NCBI GenBank assembly: GCA_024762975.1
Contig: JANTGJ010000024.1
Coordinates: 1-32,838, forward strand
DNA from: Candidatus Krumholzibacteriia bacterium
Lineage (GTDB): Bacteria > Krumholzibacteriota > Krumholzibacteriia > LZORAL124-64-63
Direction: 5' to 3'
DNA: 32,838 nt
Shown: piece by piece, positions 23,753 through 31,729 of the stretch
Numbering within the stretch: the stretch's first letter is position 1
How the letters are laid out: each line of letters starts with the position of its first letter
Program-made: the position numbers and the translations under genes
Notes under the pieces: generated by a model
Told to the model about the DNA's origin: nothing
Seen by the model: only the letters and a program-made list of their open reading frames with translations
The model's database searches: none

Positions 23753-25771
23753 TCAGTACATCGACTCGGGATCCACGTCGTGCATCAGGTCCAGGCGCCG
23801 ATACTCATTTCGGAATTCCTCCAGGCACTGGCCCAGCCACTTTTTTTCCGATTTCCGCAACCGCCCTTTGATCAGGATCTGAAATCGGTACCGATCGTTG
23901 AGCCGGGCAAAAACGCCGGGCGCCGGTCCCAGAACCGTGATCCCCGAACGATCCAGATTCGCGCGCAGGGCCTCACAGAGCAACGAGGCTCCCTGCTCGG
24001 TTTCGCCCTGCCTCCTCCCACTGATTCCCAACCGGATCAGCCGTCCGTAAGGCGGATACCCGAGTGAGCGGCGCAACGGGAGTTCCTCGTCCGCGAAGGA
24101 CTCGTAGTCATGGCCGGCGGCAGCGCCGATCACCGGATCATCCGGCCGATAGGTTTGAAACAGTACCCGCCCATCGGCAGTACGGCCAGCCCGCCCCGCC
24201 ACCTGCGTCAGCAACTGGAACGAGCGCTCGGCGGCGCGGAAATCGGGCAGGCCCAATCCATCGTCGGCGGCCAGGACGCCCACCAGACCGACGCCCGGAA
24301 AATGATGTCCCTTGGCCACCATCTGGGTTCCGACCAGAATATCCGCCCGCTGTGCGGCAAAATCAGCCAGGATCCGGCCATAGGCTCCGCGCCGTCGCGT
24401 CGTATCGTGGTCCAGGCGCAGGATCTTCGCCTCGGGAAACTGAATCTGCAGATTGATCTCCACCTTCTCGGTGCCTCCCCCTCCGGGCAACGATGCGGTG
24501 GCGCCACACTGGTTGCAGGCACGGTCCGGAGGTTGCTGATAGTCACAATAGTGGCACAGCAATCGGCGCGGTCGCAGGTGGTAGGTCAGTGCAATATCAC
24601 ACCGGGGGCACTGCACGACTTCGCCGCACTCGGTGCACTGGATCGCGCGTGCAAAGCCACGCCGGTTGTAGAACAGGATTGCCTGACGCCCCTGTTCCAG
24701 CGTTTCGGCCAGGGCCTCGAGCAATCGCGGGGAGAACCCGTCCGCAGAGGGGGTGCCCCGCAGGTCGACACACTCGACCCTGGGCAGGGGGGCTCCGAGA
24801 CGGTCCGGAAGTTCCACGAGCCGATACTTGCCGGCCCTGGCATTGGCCATCGATTCCAGTGAGGGTGTGGCCGACCCCAGTACCACCACCGCGCCGCATT
24901 CGCGGGCCCGGACCAGGGCGGCGTTGCGCGCGTTGTAGCGGGGCTTCTCATCCTGCTTGTAGGACGAGTCGTGCTCCTCGTCCACGATGATCACGCCCGG
25001 GTCCGGCATCGGAGCAAAGAGCGCCGAGCGCGGCCCGACGACGACCCGGATTTCACCTCGAGCCGTAGCCTCGTGAATGCGACAACGCTCGCCGGCCGAC
25101 AGCCCCGAGTGGATCGCGGCAGCCTGTCCTCCGAAACGGGCATGGATTCGGCTGAGGGTTTGCGGTGTGAGTGCGATCTCGGGCAGCAGGTAGATCGCGC
25201 CGCGACCCGCCTGCAACGCCCCGGCAATGATCTCGAGGTAGACTTCGGTCTTCCCACTGCCCGTGACGCCGTGCAGCAGCAACGGCCGTGGATCCTCTCC
25301 TCGGACCGCTTCGTCAGCCGCCTGCACGGCCGCCCGCTGTGCCGCAGTCAATACGATGTCCGCAACGTCGACCACCGGATAATCCGCCGGTTCGGCTCCC
25401 CGTCGGCCGCGGGCCTTGGTTCCCGGCGCCGGAGGATGCATCAGGGGAATGACCTCTCCCAACGGCAGCAGGTAGTACTCGGCCAGCCAGCGTGCCAGCG
25501 CCAACCGGTGCCGATCGATACGGTACTCGGATGGAAAGATGCGACCGATATCCTTAAGGGGAACACCTTCCACGGTGCGCACGTCATCGGCCAACGGTTC
25601 GGTCGCCACGACCAGCCCGATGACCTTGCGGCGCCGACCGAAGGCGACCTCGACCAGGTCGCCGCTGTGGACGGGAACCTGCGTCGCCGAGTCGACGACC
25701 GGCTGGCGGTAACTGAAAGTGCGCGGCAGGGGCACCGGCAAAGCGACTTCGACTCGTAACGCCATGAACAT
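23753..25771 (-). CDS. priA: Primosomal protein N' (PriA replication-restart helicase)
   Basis: The 672-residue superfamily-2 helicase reloads the replisome at stalled forks. The N-terminal DNA-binding part begins VEVALPVPLPRTFSY. The ATPase core has Walker A GVTGSGKT (168-175), DEEH (264-267) and the family signature SSYKQDEKPRYNARN. Eight cysteines between 379 and 422 (CTECGEVVQCPRC ... CHYC ... CNQC) bind two zinc ions. GGGTEKVE, TQMVAKGHHFPGV and QVAGRAGR follow in helicase lobe 2. Length is slightly under the E. coli protein (732). The ATG at 25771 and another two codons in at 25765 are both possible; neither has a clear ribosome-binding site. It is isolated from the upstream signalling operon by a terminator at 25813-25847. 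Confidence 0.95.
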   Translation of the reverse strand: MFMALRVEVALPVPLPRTFSYRQPVVDSATQVPVHSGDLVEVAFGRRRKVIGLVVATEPLADDVRTVEGVPLKDIGRIFPSEYRIDRHRLALARWLAEYYLLPLGEVIPLMHPPAPGTKARGRRGAEPADYPVVDVADIVLTAAQRAAVQAADEAVRGEDPRPLLLHGVTGSGKTEVYLEIIAGALQAGRGAIYLLPEIALTPQTLSRIHARFGGQAAAIHSGLSAGERCRIHEATARGEIRVVVGPRSALFAPMPDPGVIIVDEEHDSSYKQDEKPRYNARNAALVRARECGAVVVLGSATPSLESMANARAGKYRLVELPDRLGAPLPRVECVDLRGTPSADGFSPRLLEALAETLEQGRQAILFYNRRGFARAIQCTECGEVVQCPRCDIALTYHLRPRRLLCHYCDYQQPPDRACNQCGATASLPGGGGTEKVEINLQIQFPEAKILRLDHDTTRRRGAYGRILADFAAQRADILVGTQMVAKGHHFPGVGLVGVLAADDGLGLPDFRAAERSFQLLTQVAGRAGRTADGRVLFQTYRPDDPVIGAAAGHDYESFADEELPLRRSLGYPPYGRLIRLGISGRRQGETEQGASLLCEALRANLDRSGITVLGPAPGVFARLNDRYRFQILIKGRLRKSEKKWLGQCLEEFRNEYRRLDLMHDVDPESMY

Positions 25772-25812
25772 CCGCGGCAGTGGTTCGGGCCGGACGATCC
25801 GACCAGGAAGAA

Positions 25813-25847
25813 GGAGCCAGGGAAGCGCATTCTACTTCCCCGGCTCC
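25813..25847 (-). terminator. Terminator hairpin at the end of the signalling operon
   Basis: On the minus strand GGAGCCGGGGAAG pairs with CTTCCCTGGCTCC (13 pairs with one G-U wobble) around a 9-base loop, followed by TTCTTCC. The wobble works only in minus-strand RNA, which supports direction. A smaller GCGGCA/TGCCGC hairpin lies at 25866-25880. Confidence 0.62.
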
Positions 25848-25886
25848 GGTGCGTCTACCGTCGTCGCGGCAAAATGCCGCCACGAA

Positions 25887-26261
25887 TCAGCGACTGGTGC
25901 TCCCCAGGATGGTCTGGACCGTCGATACCAGTTTCTGCGGGCTGAACGGCTTGGTGATGTAGTCATCAGCACCCGCAGCGATGCCCTCTTCGCGGTCTTC
26001 GCGAGAAGAGCGGGCCGTCAGTAACACGACCGGAATATCCGCCGTGCGGCGATCCTCCTTCAACATCCTGCAGGTCTCGATTCCGCCCTGACCGGGCATC
26101 ATCACATCCAGGATCACCAGGTCGGGCGCTTCGTCAACAGCCATGGTAAAGGCATCCTCGCCGTTGTGTGCGGCGATCACGTCGAAGCCCTCGGCGTGCA
26201 GGCTGAAGTCGAGGATGTGGCGGATGTTGTGTTCGTCGTCGGCGATCAGGACCTTCAGCAC
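25887..26261 (-). CDS. Stand-alone response-regulator receiver (REC) protein
   Basis: The 124-residue protein is a bare CheY-like receiver: acidic pocket D8-D9, phospho-acceptor D52 in LVILDVMMPGQGG, T82 in LLTA and K104 in TKPF. It has no output domain. The start is GTG with GGAGG 7 bases upstream. It follows the kinase at 26305-29004 by 43 bases, as the last gene of the operon. Such single-domain receivers relay phosphate to a histidine phosphotransfer protein, act as a phosphate sink or bind a partner. The most likely donor is the upstream kinase. Confidence 0.93.
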   Translation of the reverse strand: MLKVLIADDEHNIRHILDFSLHAEGFDVIAAHNGEDAFTMAVDEAPDLVILDVMMPGQGGIETCRMLKEDRRTADIPVVLLTARSSREDREEGIAAGADDYITKPFSPQKLVSTVQTILGSTSR

Positions 26262-26304
26262 GATGCTTCCTCCAGCGGCGATACGTTACTTTGGCACAGG
26301 TTCT

Positions 26305-29004
26305 CTAGACCGGAGCCTGTACCTGTTTCGGTTTGTAGGCGAGCGGGCGAACCCGCTCGATGCTCTGGTTCTCGCGAGCCTGCAGTTCCTCGATTCGCGT
26401 GGCCCGCGCACGGGTTTCTTCCAGGAAATGCGGTGTCAGGCGTGGACAGAATTCACGGCCCACTCCCTGTTCGATCTGCTGCAACGCCCTACTCAGACTG
26501 TGGGCCTGTCGCCAGGGTCGCCGAGCGAGCAGGGCGGCCAACGTATCGGCCAGACGGATCAGACGCGAACCCAGCGGAATCGCCTCGCCGCCCAACCCCT
26601 CGGGATAGCCGGAGCCGTCGCAGTTCTCATGGTGGTGCAGAATCAACTGACGAACCTTCGACGAGGGACGCAGCGGCGCCAGCAGATCCAAGCCTACGCT
26701 CACGTGGCGCTGCATGTCCCGGCGCTCGGAATCACTCAGTTTCCCGGCCTTGTTCAGATACTGGCGCGGTACAGCGCTGAGCCCGACGTCATAGAACTGC
26801 AAGGCGAAGGCCAGGTCCACCATCTCGTGCTCGGGAAGCCCGGCACAACGACCGGCGGCGAGGCAGATCTCCTGGCACAACGCCGCCAGGCTTTCGTGCC
26901 TCAGCTGGCCCACGGCCGTGGTGGTCCGCAAGGACGAGCGCACCTCTTTCAGGTCCTCGGTCATCTCCCGCCAGCGGTGGTGCCGATCCAGCAGTTCGGC
27001 AATGACCGGCGACAACGACTCGAGGAAGAGCCGGTCGTCATCATCCAACGAAGTGCCATCGACCTTGTTGTTCACCGAGACGACCCCGATCACCCGATTC
27101 TCATGCAACACAGGTGCGCACAGCAGGGAAGGAGTCGAGTAGCGCGGTTCGTTCACCTCGACGGAAACCGGCGCATCACGGGTGACATCGGCCAACAGCA
27201 GGGTCTTGCGCGTGGCCCAGACCTGACCGGCGAAACCGGCGCCCCGAGCCACGACGGCACCCTGGACCACGGCCTCGGGCAAACCGATCGCGGCGCGGAT
27301 GGTCAGAACGTCCCGCTCGTGGTCAGGTACCATCAGGGTCGCTGTTTGCACGCCGAGACTCTCGCTGACCCAGTACATCAGGCGTTGGACAAATTCGCCC
27401 TCAGCCAGCGCGGAGCCGGTCGGTTCACTTTCGGTCGGCTGCAACACGGCCGGCCTGCGCGGCAAGAGCACCGTGAAACGAGCACCCGTGGGCTCGAGAT
27501 TCTCGGCCCAGATCCGGCCATCATGGTGGTTGACGATGTCCTGGCAGATGGCCAGACCGACGCCCTGTCCGTTGTGCTCCCGGGTAGCTGAGCCATCGAC
27601 CTGATAGAACTCGTTGAAAATCTCGGAAAGCTGATCTTCGGGAATGCCGATGCCGGTGTCTTCGACCATCAGGCTGACTGCCGTTCCGGTCTCCTGCAGG
27701 CTGAGCGTAACCTGACCACCGGTGGGCGTGAACTTGAAGGCATTCCCCAGCAGGTGACCGATCAACTGTTTCAGCAACAGGGAATCGACGGGCAGCAGGA
27801 TCTTTTCGGCGGAGGTCAACAGGCGAAAGCGTACATCGGATCCGATGGCGCGACTGCGCCAGGATTCTTCGAGATGGCGAACGATCTGCACCAGGTCAGT
27901 CTCGACCTGCACCATCGCCGGCGGCCCGTTGCCGATGCGGTTCAGGTCCAGGATGTCGTTGATCACTGCCGTCAGTTTGTTGCTCTCGGTGTTGATCACT
28001 TTCAGGAACTCGCCGCGCGCCTCGTCGGTCATCGTTCCCATATTCTGTTGCAGCAGTTCAGTGTAGGCTGATATCGAGGTCAGGGGAGTACGCAGTTCAT
28101 GCGAGACATTGGCCACGAAATTGGCCTTCATGTCGCTCAGGCTGGCCAGCTTTTTCGAGGCATCGGAAAGCTCGGCGTTGTTGCGCGCCAGTCGTCCATA
28201 GACCAGCGAGGATTCGACCGCGGTATTGACCTGCTGGACCAGAAATTCGAGTTGCCGAATCGCCACCAGATCCGGAACGTGGCCGTCCAGGGGATCGTCG
28301 AGGCTGAAATAGCCGTTCAGGTCGCCGGTGCGCGAGACCAGGGGGGAGATCATCAACACGTCGACGTCCCAGGGCGACCCGGGATCCAGCTGTACGGCGA
28401 CATCCTCGGCGGTATCCGCAGCTCGGACCAGGAACGAGGACGAGTAGCGCTCGCGCGAGGTATTCATCTGCTCGTATTCGTCCCGCGAGACCTGGATGCC
28501 GATCAGGTCCGCCTTGCTTTCCTCGGGAATTCCGGCGAACGCACGCGCCTCGAACGCCTGCGTACTTTCGGACCAGAGATAGAGGATCACTTTCCGGAAA
28601 CCACCGATGCTCTCGACGGCGGCCGTGACCTGCTCCAGCAGTTCCGCCTGATTGTGGGTCGAGTTCATGCGCGCCGAAACCGCCAGGATGCGTTCCAGCG
28701 TACGACTTCGCCGACGGAGATCCTCGGCATGGCTCCGCTCATCTTCGAGGCTCTCACGCTGCTGTCGAGAGTGCTCAAGCAGTCGCTGCAGTTCCTGCTC
28801 CAGGCCATGCTGGCGAGTCTGCGCTTCATCCAATCTGCGGCGATCGTTCGACCGGTGCACAGCCAGTCGCAAACCGAACAGGCCCACCCCCACGCCGCCC
28901 AGCAGCGCCAGCGCCAGTGTCAGCCCCAACGGGGCGGACAGCGGTCCGGCGGCATCGAGCAATGCCAGCGGCAGGATCCGTCCGATTTCGATCGCTCCGA
29001 TCAA
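26305..29004 (-). CDS. Membrane histidine kinase fused to a C-terminal HD-GYP-type domain (HD changed to YD)
   Basis: The 899-residue protein starts at TTG 29004 with GGAG 6 bases upstream, overlapping the REC stop region. Order: one membrane helix (about 24-49), coiled coil (55-105), GAF-like sensor (105-270), dimerisation domain with H302 in FVANVSHELRTPLTS, and HATPase with N421 region GHLLGNAFKFTP, G1 VEDTGIGIP and G2 GQGVGLAI. A second GAF follows (about 535-675). Last comes an HD-GYP-type domain (about 700-835): H767, LHHHEN (790-794), DGSGYP (796-801) and the late aspartate D820 are kept, but the name-giving HD is Y738-D739. The His-to-Tyr change removes a metal ligand, so phosphodiesterase activity is doubtful and a c-di-GMP sensor role is possible. 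It is one of two paralogous fusions in this operon. Confidence 0.92.
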   Translation of the reverse strand: MIGAIEIGRILPLALLDAAGPLSAPLGLTLALALLGGVGVGLFGLRLAVHRSNDRRRLDEAQTRQHGLEQELQRLLEHSRQQRESLEDERSHAEDLRRRSRTLERILAVSARMNSTHNQAELLEQVTAAVESIGGFRKVILYLWSESTQAFEARAFAGIPEESKADLIGIQVSRDEYEQMNTSRERYSSSFLVRAADTAEDVAVQLDPGSPWDVDVLMISPLVSRTGDLNGYFSLDDPLDGHVPDLVAIRQLEFLVQQVNTAVESSLVYGRLARNNAELSDASKKLASLSDMKANFVANVSHELRTPLTSISAYTELLQQNMGTMTDEARGEFLKVINTESNKLTAVINDILDLNRIGNGPPAMVQVETDLVQIVRHLEESWRSRAIGSDVRFRLLTSAEKILLPVDSLLLKQLIGHLLGNAFKFTPTGGQVTLSLQETGTAVSLMVEDTGIGIPEDQLSEIFNEFYQVDGSATREHNGQGVGLAICQDIVNHHDGRIWAENLEPTGARFTVLLPRRPAVLQPTESEPTGSALAEGEFVQRLMYWVSESLGVQTATLMVPDHERDVLTIRAAIGLPEAVVQGAVVARGAGFAGQVWATRKTLLLADVTRDAPVSVEVNEPRYSTPSLLCAPVLHENRVIGVVSVNNKVDGTSLDDDDRLFLESLSPVIAELLDRHHRWREMTEDLKEVRSSLRTTTAVGQLRHESLAALCQEICLAAGRCAGLPEHEMVDLAFALQFYDVGLSAVPRQYLNKAGKLSDSERRDMQRHVSVGLDLLAPLRPSSKVRQLILHHHENCDGSGYPEGLGGEAIPLGSRLIRLADTLAALLARRPWRQAHSLSRALQQIEQGVGREFCPRLTPHFLEETRARATRIEELQARENQSIERVRPLAYKPKQVQAPV

Positions 29005-29013
29005 TCCCTACTC

Positions 29014-29403
29014 CTACGAGGCGTTCGTCCGCGTCTCGAGCATCTTGCCCACGCGTTCGACGAGTTTGGCGATATTGAACGGCTTGCGCATGAAGAGATT
29101 CGCTCCGGCTTGCTTCATCCGGGCCCGGGTTTCTTCGTCCGCCTTGGCCGAAAGGGCTACAATCAGCGTACCGGTGTAGGCCTGGTTGCGGCGGATCAGC
29201 CGAGTCGTGTCCACCCCGTCCAGCTTGGGCATCATGATATCCATGATCACCACATTCGGCCGGAAGTTGGCCATCCGATTCATGCAGTCGATCCCGTTGT
29301 CGGCCAGCGAGACCTGGAAGCCCTCCTGCTCGAACGTCTGCGCCAGCAGCGTCGTGATGGGCTTTTCATCGTCCACGATGAGAATGCGCGGCATCCGGTT
29401 CAT
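29014..29403 (-). CDS. Stand-alone response-regulator receiver (REC) protein
   Basis: The 129-residue CheY-like protein has D11-D12, phospho-acceptor D55 in VVIMDIMMPKLDG, S85 in ALSAK and K107 in RKPF. There is no output domain. Its ATG follows the TAG of the upstream kinase directly with no intervening base, and GGAG lies 5 bases ahead inside the kinase gene, so translation is coupled. It sits between the two kinase/HD-GYP fusions, nine bases before the next one, and is probably phosphorylated by one or both. Confidence 0.93.
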   Translation of the reverse strand: MNRMPRILIVDDEKPITTLLAQTFEQEGFQVSLADNGIDCMNRMANFRPNVVIMDIMMPKLDGVDTTRLIRRNQAYTGTLIVALSAKADEETRARMKQAGANLFMRKPFNIAKLVERVGKMLETRTNAS

Positions 29404-31716
29404 CTATTCTCCACTCTTCGGTCCGGCCGCAGGGGCCGGGCGCGATACGGTGCGCTGGCCCGGATCCGAATCCGGGTCATCCGCGGACAAGATTCCATCT
29501 TCTTCGAGTACACAGCGAAACTCGTGCAGAATCGTTGCGTCGAATTGCGAACCGGAATGGGCCTGGATCTCCTCGATCGCCCGGATCGCCGGCAGACCTG
29601 CCCGGTAGGGGCGTCCCCGGGTCAGCGAGAACCAGGCATCGATGACCGCCAGGAGGCGAGACTCGAGCGGTATGTCCGTTGCGGCCAGTCCATCAGGATA
29701 TCCCGTACCATCGAATCTTTCATGATGGTGCCGAATGATCTCGAGGATCTGCGCATCCGCCAGGAGGGGTTCCATGGCTTCGACACCCTGCTCGACGTGT
29801 AGATCGATCTCGTCGCGTTCGTCGTAGCTGAGATCGGTTTCACCGAGCAGGATCTCGTCCTCGATGTGGGCCATGCCCGCGTCGTGCAAGGCGGCCGCAT
29901 GCTGCAGATGGCGAATCCGTGTCGCACTCAGACCGCATACCTCACCCAGGCGCCGGACCAGATACAGGGCCTGTGGCGTAGCCGTCGGAACTCCCGTACG
30001 GCGGATCCGCAGGAGGATACGCAACGCAGCTGTCGTGCGTTCGATCTCCCGGGCCGATTCTTCGGGCTGTGGCCCCGCACCCCAACGGTGCAGGTTGTCC
30101 AGTGCCAGGCGGCACAGTTCGGCCAGTACGGCGACCTGATCCAGATCCGCCGTATCGTAGGTCGCGTCACCATTTCGGCGGCCCAGGATCAGGGCGCCGA
30201 TCGCACGCTCCGCCTCGCCCAGTGCGGCATATACCAATTCGCCCTGTGAACCGGGTCCCAACGGATTCCAGGGAAGCCGGATGCCGTCGCCGTCGCGGCT
30301 GGTTCCTCCACGCTCCAGCAATGAGCTCCACGCCTCATCCTCCGGTACGGGTGCAGGGTAGCCGTCGCCGGCCCGCAGACTGTTGGCCGCTACAGGAATC
30401 AACTCGCCGAACCCGTTTCGCAACAGCACCGTGACGACTCGCGAGTCGGTGATCTCGGCCACGGTCTGTACCAGGGTTTGCACCAGGCGCAGAGCCGGAC
30501 CGGGAATCAGGCGAGCGCCATACTCTTCAGGCAGCGGAACCGGGAAGATCAATTGCTTGGGAACCTCGAAATTGAATTCGGTGCCGCCGCCCGGCAGGCG
30601 CTCGGCATGAATCGTGCCGTCATGCAGGTGAACGATCCGCTGGGCGATGCTCAGCCCCAATCCGCTACCTTCCTGCTCGGCGGTTTCGCCGCGGGCACGG
30701 TAGAATTCACGGAAAATACGCCGGATATCTTCCGGTGGGATGCCCGGACCGCTGTCCAGGACCCGCACGCGCAAGGATGCGGCCGCCTCTTCGATCCGAA
30801 TGCGGATCCGGCCGCCCTCGGGGGTGAACTTCACGGCATTGCCGATCAGGTTGACCAAGACCTGGCGCACCAGATCGGAATCGATCATCGCACGGGCCAG
30901 GTCCGGCTCGACCTCGACCTCACAGGTCTGACTCTTGCCCAGAATGACGGGACGCAGCGAGCGCACGACATCCGCCACCAACAGATCCAAGGCCTCGGGC
31001 GTCCGCTTGAGCAGTTGATCCTGGCTCTCGATCCGCGAGAAATCCAGGATGCGATTGACCATTCGCAGCAGGCGAGCGGACTCGGACTGGATGACCGACA
31101 GGAATTCGGCGGCCTGGGGCACCTGCTCGGCCGGCACCAGACTTCGCAGGACATCGGCATAGGCGGTGATCGAAGTCAGCGGCGTTTTCAGCTCATGGCT
31201 GGTCATGGCCGTGAAGCGGGCCTGAAGCCTGTTCAGGCGATCGAGCGCCTCATTCTCGGCCGCGACACGGCGGCTCTCCGAACGGGCGGCAACCGCTTCG
31301 GCCCAGAACGAGGCCGCACCCTCGATCACGATAGCGTACTGGTCCAGGGAATCCTGTAGCCCGGGGACCTCCGCCGGATCCACATCCAGGCCCAACCGGA
31401 CGGTCACAAAGGGACGATTGCGAACCTGCAGGGTCCGGCTCAGGTGATGCAACGTTTCCTCGCCGCCACGGGTCCACTCGCCCACGCTGGCCTGGGTACA
31501 ACGGGCCCGACCGGGATCCAGCAGACCAGCACCCTCGGCTTCGGTGATCACCGAGACGGCTTGCACATGCGGCAGATCGCGAAATCCGGCAATCGTACCG
31601 GCATCCAGATCCGCCAGGGTTGGCAGGTCGCCCGAGGCGGTCAGATGGTGCAGTGCGACGGCCACCGCGCTCTGCGGTCCAACAAACGGTTCCTGGGAAA
31701 TGCTGTGGCCGGACAT
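29404..31716 (-). CDS. Cytoplasmic histidine kinase fused to a C-terminal HD-GYP domain
   Basis: From ATG at 31716 (GGAAGG upstream, 13 bases after the GGDEF gene) the protein has 770 residues and no membrane helix. The N-terminal 150 residues are an unrecognised, perhaps GAF-like, sensor. Then H174 in FTAMTSHELKTPLTS, N-box NLIGNAVKFTPEGG, G1 DSGPGIP and G2 GSGLGLSI. A GAF-like domain lies at about 395-540. The C-terminal HD-GYP domain (about 560-735) keeps H611-D612, HHHERFDGTGYP (663-674) and D693. However, the lysine of the usual HDxGK is methionine (M615). In the family, HD-GYP domains hydrolyse c-di-GMP to pGpG or GMP. Thus a phosphorelay kinase and a c-di-GMP phosphodiesterase appear joined in one chain. 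The order differs from classical REC-HD-GYP regulators. Confidence 0.92.
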   Translation of the reverse strand: MSGHSISQEPFVGPQSAVAVALHHLTASGDLPTLADLDAGTIAGFRDLPHVQAVSVITEAEGAGLLDPGRARCTQASVGEWTRGGEETLHHLSRTLQVRNRPFVTVRLGLDVDPAEVPGLQDSLDQYAIVIEGAASFWAEAVAARSESRRVAAENEALDRLNRLQARFTAMTSHELKTPLTSITAYADVLRSLVPAEQVPQAAEFLSVIQSESARLLRMVNRILDFSRIESQDQLLKRTPEALDLLVADVVRSLRPVILGKSQTCEVEVEPDLARAMIDSDLVRQVLVNLIGNAVKFTPEGGRIRIRIEEAAASLRVRVLDSGPGIPPEDIRRIFREFYRARGETAEQEGSGLGLSIAQRIVHLHDGTIHAERLPGGGTEFNFEVPKQLIFPVPLPEEYGARLIPGPALRLVQTLVQTVAEITDSRVVTVLLRNGFGELIPVAANSLRAGDGYPAPVPEDEAWSSLLERGGTSRDGDGIRLPWNPLGPGSQGELVYAALGEAERAIGALILGRRNGDATYDTADLDQVAVLAELCRLALDNLHRWGAGPQPEESAREIERTTAALRILLRIRRTGVPTATPQALYLVRRLGEVCGLSATRIRHLQHAAALHDAGMAHIEDEILLGETDLSYDERDEIDLHVEQGVEAMEPLLADAQILEIIRHHHERFDGTGYPDGLAATDIPLESRLLAVIDAWFSLTRGRPYRAGLPAIRAIEEIQAHSGSQFDATILHEFRCVLEEDGILSADDPDSDPGQRTVSRPAPAAGPKSGE

Positions 31717-31729
31717 CGGGACCTTCCGC

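Noticed and set aside
28099-29802. 567-codon plus-strand open frame across the kinase/receiver region
   Set aside because: Spans the opposite strand of three well-supported signalling genes; composition only.
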